A DNA stretch of 64,000 nucleotides from an uncultured Nitrospirales bacterium (lineage in GTDB: Bacteria > Nitrospirota > Nitrospiria > Nitrospirales > UBA8639). Every line of letters starts with the position of its first letter. The first letter of the stretch is position 1. Positions 54,994 to 64,000 of the stretch are shown piece after piece. Below the pieces are notes generated by a model that worked only from the letters and a program-made list of their open reading frames with translations, was not told where the DNA came from and searched no databases. The translations under genes and the position numbers were made by a program. Location of the stretch: the NCBI GenBank assembly GCA_958295805.1, contig OY282373.1, forward strand, positions 1,583,001-1,647,000, read 5' to 3'.

Positions 54994-55626
54994 TCAGGGC
55001 TGACTGACGATGAGCCGTTGGCCAATCGAAATGTTATTGCTGGAAAGCTTATTCCACAGTTTCAATTGACGAACGGTCACCTCGTATTCACGAGAAATGC
55101 GGTATAACGTTTCTCCCTGAACCACGGTGTGATACGTCGGTTCTCCGATGGCACCGATCTCCGGTGCTTCACCGCCAATGTCGGCAAAATCTGCTTCGTC
55201 GAATGAAAGATCACCCAGGCCGAATTCTGCAAGAGACTCCTCGGATAAAGGCTCATCCTCTTGTGACGCGTCAAGGTCACTTGACGGAGCGGGAACGACA
55301 CCGGGTGCCGCGTCTTCTTGCGGTCTTGTTGTTTTCGAGCGAAGGGCTTCAAGCTCAACGGTCGCGTCGCTCTTTTGTGTTTCTAACTTCGTGACTTGGC
55401 TTTTTGCCTCTTCCAACTGAGTTTTCAGGTTATCGGCCAATTTTTCCTCTTGCGCCAATAAGCGTTGAAAATTCAAAGCACGCGCTTTTTCCGCTTCATA
55501 CTTTCCCGAACTGACGCAGCCGGATAACAGGGCAACACCCAGCAGACAGAGCGTTCCCCGATAGACCGATCGTCCGGTTGCTGATGAGTGATGGTGACGC
55601 TGCGATCCGTGCTGAGGTGTGGTCAT
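54994..55626 (-). CDS. LysM-domain lipoprotein
   Basis: 210 residues from ATG 55626 with AAGGGAG upstream; the 70 extra residues of the longer frame are rejected. Lipobox LLGVALLSGC near residue 35, coiled coil (KYEAEKARALNFQRLLAQEEKLADNLK, about 40-95), an acidic Ser/Pro linker, and a C-terminal LysM domain (YHTVVQGETLYRISREYEV, NNISIGQRLIV). Probably outer-membrane-anchored and peptidoglycan-binding. Confidence 0.87.
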   Translation of the reverse strand: MTTPQHGSQRHHHSSATGRSVYRGTLCLLGVALLSGCVSSGKYEAEKARALNFQRLLAQEEKLADNLKTQLEEAKSQVTKLETQKSDATVELEALRSKTTRPQEDAAPGVVPAPSSDLDASQEDEPLSEESLAEFGLGDLSFDEADFADIGGEAPEIGAIGEPTYHTVVQGETLYRISREYEVTVRQLKLWNKLSSNNISIGQRLIVSQP

Positions 55627-55796
55627 GATCGGGCTCCCTTGATGGCTTATGGTTTTGTAGCCAGCAGTCGATTTGAGACGTATTTTACTCTCTCTAGATA
55701 CCGGAAATCTTAGGCCGTAAGAATAAATTGAGAGGTTGGGAATGTCAAATGCGAACACGAGGGATTTTCGCGGGCAACCGGTCTTTATGACGTTCC

Positions 55797-56319
55797 GTGC
55801 TCCGTTCCTACTGTGACGTGGAGTTCGTTGACCCATTGGTTCCCATTCGCCACGGCAGCCCCGATGTAGCCCAGACCATCCGCGACCTGTGGTTGAGCCA
55901 ACGATTTGATTGTGTCGGTCTTCCCTTACCGGTCTCCGGGGAGCGTCCGGTAGAGGAAGGAGTCAATCTCCTGCCGATCATCAGCCTCGTCGTCATGCCG
56001 GAACCGGATGGGGAGCCCGGTCCTCAAGGGAGCTATATTCCCATCGATCCCTGTCAACCCGTGATTGCCGCGATCCGTATGGCCATGGAGGAGGGGATTG
56101 ATCGGGCCTATCTTGATCGAGACGTTGACGTGTATGAGCCCACGGAATATCCTGCCCTCGATCCCTACGCGCTCAAATACGTCTCCCTTGCTTCCTTTTC
56201 AGGTGCCTCATTGCCTTTTCTTCCCACCGGCCCGCGGCAACGTCGAAACCGTGGTTTTCTTATTCGAGGTCCCTGCAAATCCAACAAAATTTTCCTGGCA
56301 AGATGCAAAAGAACAATGA
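55797..56319 (+). pseudogene. Conserved-looking hypothetical, frameshifted and truncated before ligA
   Basis: From GTG 55797 the frame reads as a protein for about 140 codons (YCDVEFVDPLVPIRHGSPDVAQ, GVGLPLP-like and VVMPEPDGEPGPQG). Near 56210-56225 a natural-looking continuation (RGNVETVVFLFEVPANPTKF) shifts to another frame and stops at 56319. The ORF in the first frame runs on to 56414 with atypical sequence, overlapping ligA. I do not recognise the family. Read as a decayed or interrupted gene. Confidence 0.5.
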
Positions 56320-56355
56320 CGTACGCAGGTGAGAAGTGGACGACCCTTTCGATAA

Positions 56356-59124
<2,769 letters not shown>

Positions 59125-59283
59125 CGAGCCGAACCTCGAAACATCGCGTCTCGGAAAGGACACGGGGCCACATTGGACGAGGCCAAGCACCTGGGCGTTG
59201 CACAGTCCTCAATGAAGCAGCATTCATGACGCTCATCGGGAACCATGAGGCGACGAGAAGCCCTGAGTGCTCACCAATGGGTT

Positions 59284-60567
59284 TTATTCGGAAGAGACGG
59301 CGGGAGAAGGCGTGGGTTCTGCCTGAGAGCCTTCAGCCGAAGGTTCTTCGACCTTATGGATTTGGACGCTTTTGATGGATTTTTTATCGGCGTCGTTGAC
59401 AATCAACAAACAGCCGTCCGCGTGCAGTTTTTCGCCGACGGAGGGAATGTATCCAAGTCTCTGTTGAATGAGGCCGCTGATCGTATTTTGTTCTTCTTCA
59501 TCAAGGTCGACCTCTAAGGCCTCATTGATTTTTCGAACTTCCGTTCGTCCTCTCGCCAGAATTTTATCTTTCCCAATCCGTTTGATGAGTTCTTCGGTAA
59601 TGTCGGTCTCGTCTAAAATCTCACCGACGAGTTCTTCGAGGAGATCTTCCGTGGCGACCAATCCCATGACCCCGCCGAACTCATTCACGACAATGGCAAT
59701 GTGTCGCTTCTCTTGCTGGAATTGTCTCAACAAATCATCCGCTGGTTTGGCACCGGGAATGAACAGCGGCGGGCGAGCCAGTTCTTTGAGGGTTCTTTTG
59801 TGATGTCCGCGAGCCAATTCTCGCAGGGCGTGGGTGCGATAGAGAATCCCCGTTATATTATCGATATCACCTTCATAGACGGGAATCCGTGAATATTTGG
59901 ACTCCAGTAAGCCTTCCTTTGCCTTCTCCAGGGTGAGACGGGCATTCATCCCGAACATGTAAATCCGCGGCGTCATCACGTCTTTGGCCGTGAGGTCGGT
60001 GAATTCAAACACGTTTTTAATCATCTTGACCTCGTGCGCATCAAGCACGCCGGCTTTGTCTCCGGCATCCAGCATAATCTTGAGTTCTTCTTTCGTCACA
60101 AATGGAACGGTGAGTCCTCGTCCACCGGTCAACTTCAAAATCAAGGGTTCCAACAGGTAGAGAACCGGAGAAAAGAGTTTTTCTACCCAATAGAGGGGAT
60201 GAGCCAGCAGTTGCACCACGGAAGTCGCGTGTTTGACGCAGAAGGTTTTAGGAACGATTTCTCCGAACAGCATGACGAAAATCGTCAAGACCCCCATGGC
60301 CACCGCAACTCCCTGAGAGCCGAAACGTTGAAAGGCAACGACCGAGACCAAGGAAGCCGCAGCCAGATTGACGATGTTGTTCCCGATTAAAATAGTCGAG
60401 AGTAGTCGCTGAGGGTTTTGTCGGAGAAACAGTGCCAGCTTGGCCGTTCGTCGCCCTTCCTCGACCATGGTTAGCAGGCGGCTCTCCGTAATGGAGAAAA
60501 ACGCAATTTCAGCTCCTGAGAATAAACCGGAGAGCAGTAAACAAATCAGGATGGCAAGATATTCCAT
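59284..60567 (-). CDS. CNNM/CorC-HlyC family transporter with CBS domains
   Basis: 427 residues. N-terminal DUF21/CNNM membrane region with about four helices (LLLSGLFSGAEIAFFS, GEIVPKTFCVKHA), a CBS pair (about 205-325, with MTPRIYMFGMN and IPVYEGDIDNITGILY) and a CorC_HlyC C-terminal domain (ARGRTEVRKINEAL, LGYIPSVGEKL). Probable Mg or Co efflux or ion homeostasis. Confidence 0.92.
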   Translation of the reverse strand: MEYLAILICLLLSGLFSGAEIAFFSITESRLLTMVEEGRRTAKLALFLRQNPQRLLSTILIGNNIVNLAAASLVSVVAFQRFGSQGVAVAMGVLTIFVMLFGEIVPKTFCVKHATSVVQLLAHPLYWVEKLFSPVLYLLEPLILKLTGGRGLTVPFVTKEELKIMLDAGDKAGVLDAHEVKMIKNVFEFTDLTAKDVMTPRIYMFGMNARLTLEKAKEGLLESKYSRIPVYEGDIDNITGILYRTHALRELARGHHKRTLKELARPPLFIPGAKPADDLLRQFQQEKRHIAIVVNEFGGVMGLVATEDLLEELVGEILDETDITEELIKRIGKDKILARGRTEVRKINEALEVDLDEEEQNTISGLIQQRLGYIPSVGEKLHADGCLLIVNDADKKSIKSVQIHKVEEPSAEGSQAEPTPSPAVSSE

Positions 60568-60899
60568 AAAAGTCGGTCAGAGATGGGACATCTGAAACGG
60601 GGGTGGGCAGTGAGAAGCCTCACGCCTTTTGGTCTGATACGGCCATTGAGCGAAATTACCGTAGAAGAACAGCCCGGAGGGTGGTTGGAGATCCTTAAGC
60701 CGGCGGGGAAAACATCGTCTGGGACCGTCGTCATCCATCGCTTCTATGAGCGTAGCACAGGACTTTCTTGCTTTCAACTGCTATCCATCCTCGATTGTTC
60801 ATATTTGTTCATATACATCCATCCAGGCCGGTGCTCCCATCACGTCGCCACCCGTTCAATTATTGGAAAAACCTTTATTTGGCAGACAGTTACAAATGC
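60568..60899 (+). other. Intergenic region without recognised gene
   Basis: About 330 bp. Only short ORFs without family character. The upstream control region of the CNNM gene (minus strand) should lie at its left end. Confidence 0.5.
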
Positions 60900-62129
60900 T
60901 TATTGATGAGATTGTTCAAATTTGTAGCTTTGCTTGCTCAAAACGGGGAAAACCGTAAAGATCGGCGTGCTATGGGGAATCAAGCCCGTCTCCGTGCCTG
61001 GACTCAAGGTCAGGTGTAAGTTGACAAAGTTAAAACTTAACCCTTCCTGCCACGGTTGGGATTGGGCTTCGGCGTAGGTTTGGACTTTGTCCGAGGCATA
61101 CGACCGGGTCATCAGGCCGGCCCCGCCTTGGAGGCCATATTCATACAGATCCGGCGCGCCCTGTATCAAAATGGAGACCTTGGCGGCATCAAACCATATC
61201 TTAAAATTACAACTCACCTGAATGAACGGCCCCAGGCTGCCCGTATGTTCCAGCACGGCGTGGGGATAGGCGTATTCCGGTGGCACGTCAGGCGGAGGCG
61301 GCACGGAATGGGTGGGAAACTCGGAATCTTTAATGCCGGAGACGGAGACGAACAACAAATGAGGGTCATCAAGGGCAACGTCATACACCTGACCGTCATG
61401 GTAACTGCACAATTTTCCCATTTCATACCGAAGCGGGTACGAGTATCCCATTTTGGCATAGAAAATACGGACGCCGGCCTCCAGCGGATCATCAGGCCGC
61501 CGGCTGATTTTCAAGTCGAAGGGCAGCATCAGATGAAAGGCATTGGTCCGAACGGCCATGAAGGGGGCACACGCACCGGGGAATTCTTTGTGCAAGGCCT
61601 CATTGTCGGGTTCAAATCGCTTGGGCGTCCCACCAAAATGCTGAGCCGTTTTGGCTTCCTTTGTCAGTCTGTATTTGTTCTGATAATAGGCGCTCGCGCG
61701 TTTTTGAGCCAGATCTAAAAAATATTCAGGAAGATCCGTCTCGACGATCAACGTGTGACGGTCGAGGCCAGGATGACGAGACGATTTCATGGCCTCAGTA
61801 TAGATGTGTAACTCGGCGCTGGTTTTCTGAATATCGTGATCCAATTGCTGCGCCAGATCAGGATCGAAATATCGCGTATCCGGTAAAAGCTGCCGAGCTT
61901 TTTGCAGCAATTCCAATTTGATTGAATATCGTTTGGGTTCCGATGCAAACGCTTGGGTCGTAGCAAAGAGCAGATTGAATTGTTCTTCCGGAGAAAGCCC
62001 GAGGGCGTTCAAGTCCCGTTCGCGAAGAAACGTCATGGCCAAAGGGCCAAACGCTTCTTCGCGGCGAAGACTTAACGTGAGGAGATAATTGAGATACGAG
62101 CGGGCTTCATCAGGGGTCATGGGTCTCAA
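60900..62129 (-). CDS. Hypothetical protein, 409 residues
   Basis: Not recognised. A soluble, mixed alpha/beta-looking protein with no signal peptide or membrane helix. N-terminal helical part (TPDEARSYLNYLLTLSLRREEAFG, FNLLFATTQAF), a central Tyr/Pro-rich part and a C-terminal part rich in beta-like hydrophobic patterns (LGPFIQVSCNFKIWFDAAKVSILIQG). A clean, well-formed frame with housekeeping-like codon use supports a real gene. Start ATG 62129, or ATG 62120 three codons in. Confidence 0.72.
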   Translation of the reverse strand: MRPMTPDEARSYLNYLLTLSLRREEAFGPLAMTFLRERDLNALGLSPEEQFNLLFATTQAFASEPKRYSIKLELLQKARQLLPDTRYFDPDLAQQLDHDIQKTSAELHIYTEAMKSSRHPGLDRHTLIVETDLPEYFLDLAQKRASAYYQNKYRLTKEAKTAQHFGGTPKRFEPDNEALHKEFPGACAPFMAVRTNAFHLMLPFDLKISRRPDDPLEAGVRIFYAKMGYSYPLRYEMGKLCSYHDGQVYDVALDDPHLLFVSVSGIKDSEFPTHSVPPPPDVPPEYAYPHAVLEHTGSLGPFIQVSCNFKIWFDAAKVSILIQGAPDLYEYGLQGGAGLMTRSYASDKVQTYAEAQSQPWQEGLSFNFVNLHLTLSPGTETGLIPHSTPIFTVFPVLSKQSYKFEQSHQ

Positions 62130-62666
62130 CCTGCGTGCATTCTAAGGAAACCGGGTTCGAGAGGACAAGGGACAAACGTCCGGCACGACAGCGTCCACCT
62201 CATGTCGGATCACGCGCGTCAGCCAAGCCACGTCGCGCTTGATCGAATCTTGCAGCGAAGGACCTGCTGCGATATGGTAACGAGATGGCACTTCGATCCT
62301 TGCAAGAACGTCGGGAGTCGGCTGCTGTCCATGATTCTCACCACGTGCGAGAGAAATTTCGACCAGCCGGACGGATCGAGTAACGGTACCTCGACTCAAT
62401 GGCACACGACGCACCCTGCTCTCTGCAATACAAAATATCCACCCCCGTCATTGCCTGCCTAGAGAACGCATGCCGTCGGGGGACACGGCACTACAAGTTG
62501 GTCGTTCAGCACGTCGAACCCACCTCGTTTAGGAGAGAAGTACCGGCTGATGATTGGCCGGCCATCACGATCACATTGCGTGCTTCGGCTTCAGTGATCG
62601 AGCTTGCGCGGCACGTCGTTCAGCCTATCGCGACCTCGCGAGGAACTCTTTCTGAAACACTGATTC
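62130..62666 (+). other. Intergenic region without confident gene
   Basis: About 540 bp. Three overlapping ORFs of 86-91 codons on both strands (62142-62414 minus, 62202-62462 plus, 62399-62674 plus) have no recognisable motif and conflict with one another. None is supported by a good ribosome site. Confidence 0.45.
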
Positions 62667-64000
62667 ATGCCTGATCCCTCTGCCGTTTCCCGTACCCAAC
62701 AATCTCTCGAATGGCCACGCGTGTTGGATGTGTTGGCTTCCTACGCCCATTCTTCATTGGGAGCGAATGCCTGCATGACTCTGTTTTTGGAGGAAACCGT
62801 TGAGTCTGCTCGGCTTCGAATGCAGGAAACGACGGAGATGGTTGAGATGCTCAATACGCCAACGCCCTTTCCCACCTTGCAATTTAACGACTTATCCCAT
62901 GCTCTCCTGAAGGTGGAAAAGGGAGGAGCGTTGGACCTGAAAGAGTTTCGAGACCTGTCGGTCCTGGTCAAGGCGTCCGGTGCCGTTCAGCGGTGCCTCG
63001 TGGCAAATCAACGGATCGCACGGACACTGTTTTCATTGTATGCGTCCGTGCCCGATCTCTCCGAACTCCAACGGGCCATCGATCAATGCGTCAGTGCAGA
63101 AGGAGACGTTCTTGAACGAGCCTCGCCGGCTCTCTATGAAGCCATTCAGACGGCTCAAAATCTGAAACAACGCATACGTCACCGGTTGGAAGGCATGGTG
63201 GCCTCATCGCGGCATCGAGATCTGCTGCAAGAACCGTACTTCACGCAGCACGAAAACCGATACGTCCTGCCGATTAAGGCAGAACATCGGCACGACCTCC
63301 AAGGGATTGTTCATAGCGTATCGGCCAGCGGGGCGACGGTGTTCATGGAACCGCGGGAACTGATTGACTTGAATAATCGGATCAAAGTCGCCGAGAGTCA
63401 GGTATCCAGTGAAATCAACGGGATTCTTCGAGATCTCACGTGTCACGTCTCGAACCACCTGCAAGACGTAAAAAAACTGCTGAGGACCTTGACGACCTTG
63501 GACTGCATCGGCGCCAAGGCGCGCCTGAGCGTCTTCATGAAGGGCACGTCCGTTCAGCTCAATGAACGTGGACACATTCGTCTCTGGAAGGCGCGCCATC
63601 CGTTGCTCCTGACAACCAAAAAAGACGTGGTTCCTAACGACGTCACCTTTGAAAAGGAGTACAACGTGTTGGTCATTTCCGGTCCCAATACCGGAGGAAA
63701 AACCGTGACGATGAAATTATTGGGGCTCTTCAGTTTAATGGTGCGATGCGGTCTCCTTCCTCCCTGCGGAGACGGGTCGGAAATGGCATTTTTTAGAGAA
63801 ACGTTTGCGGACGTTGGCGACATGCAGGACTTGACCAAAGATCTGTCAAGTTTTTCCGCCCACGTCATCAGAATCGTCGGTCTGCTCAAACGCATTCAAG
63901 CCCGCCCGATCAGCGCGACCACGCATGTCTTCGTTCTCTTGGACGAAGTCATTGGTTCAACCGATCCGGCCGAAGGGGCGGCGCTTGCAGAAGCACTCCT
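62667..64000 (+). CDS. mutS2: Endonuclease MutS2 (3' end outside window)
   Basis: ATG 62667, open to the right edge, 444 codons visible. Starts MPDPSAVSRTQQSLEWPRVLDVLASYA; core and lever regions with YFTQHENRYVLPIKAEHRHDL and IVHSVSASGATVFMEP; Walker A ISGPNTGGKTVTMKLLGL; then MQDLTKDLSSFSAHV and LLDEVIGSTDP (Walker B). This order is specific to MutS2 rather than MutS1. MutS2 resolves ribosome collisions or suppresses recombination. The C-terminal Smr domain would lie beyond the window. Confidence 0.93.
   Translation, partial: MPDPSAVSRTQQSLEWPRVLDVLASYAHSSLGANACMTLFLEETVESARLRMQETTEMVEMLNTPTPFPTLQFNDLSHALLKVEKGGALDLKEFRDLSVLVKASGAVQRCLVANQRIARTLFSLYASVPDLSELQRAIDQCVSAEGDVLERASPALYEAIQTAQNLKQRIRHRLEGMVASSRHRDLLQEPYFTQHENRYVLPIKAEHRHDLQGIVHSVSASGATVFMEPRELIDLNNRIKVAESQVSSEINGILRDLTCHVSNHLQDVKKLLRTLTTLDCIGAKARLSVFMKGTSVQLNERGHIRLWKARHPLLLTTKKDVVPNDVTFEKEYNVLVISGPNTGGKTVTMKLLGLFSLMVRCGLLPPCGDGSEMAFFRETFADVGDMQDLTKDLSSFSAHVIRIVGLLKRIQARPISATTHVFVLLDEVIGSTDPAEGAALAEAL

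Noticed and set aside
62142-62674. Small genes between the hypothetical protein and mutS2
   Set aside because: Overlapping ORFs on both strands without motifs, good starts or ribosome sites.

Overview
The window most resembles a member of the Nitrospirota (Nitrospira-like), but this is inference. Supporting signs are a copper nitrite reductase, a multihaem NapC-like cytochrome, a complete trp operon, a molybdenum-cofactor cluster and many dispersed 'GTCATTC...GAATGAC' palindromic repeats in a GC-rich background. No rRNA or tRNA gene was seen, so placement rests on gene content.

Region 1 (1-15.8 kb) is an accessory locus and the centre of interest: a diversity-generating retroelement (DGR). 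It has an Avd accessory gene (8578, with a broken C-terminal frame), a DGR-type reverse transcriptase (8967-10181; IGNLTSQ and YVDD motifs) and an adenine-rich template repeat (TR, 10052-10171). Eight secreted target genes with a formylglycine-generating-enzyme-like (C-type lectin fold) domain carry eleven variable repeats (VRs). Six target genes have one VR each (one is a pseudogene), one has two and one has three. VR differences from TR fall mainly at TR adenines. A remnant of a second avd-RT-TR cassette lies at 3448-3633. A Cys-rich repeat gene runs in from the left edge.

Region 2 (15.8-18.8 kb) has an MDR-type dehydrogenase, dispersed repeats and an IS30-family element inserted in repeat DNA.

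Region 3 (18.9-37 kb) is mostly housekeeping: HtrA protease, TatC, an Rpn-type nuclease, MoaB-Mrp-MoeA-MobB, a hexahaem cytochrome, an ABC exporter, an RqcH/NFACT protein, and trpEGDCFBA on the minus strand.

Region 4 (37-50.8 kb) starts with nirK. It is followed by a defence island: type I restriction-modification genes hsdM (with a fused HTH domain) and hsdS, separated by about 6.4 kb of cargo from hsdR and a YgjP-like metalloprotease. The cargo holds a 2-TM protein, a GT51-like protein, a nucleotidyltransferase, a broken DUF3800 gene, two VapC modules and an AIPR abortive-infection protein.

Region 5 (50.8-64 kb) has an FAH-family hydrolase, an AmpG-like permease, a PRMT-like methyltransferase, a LysM lipoprotein, an enlarged NAD-dependent DNA ligase, a CorC/HlyC-type CBS protein, a hypothetical protein and the first part of mutS2, which runs off the right edge.
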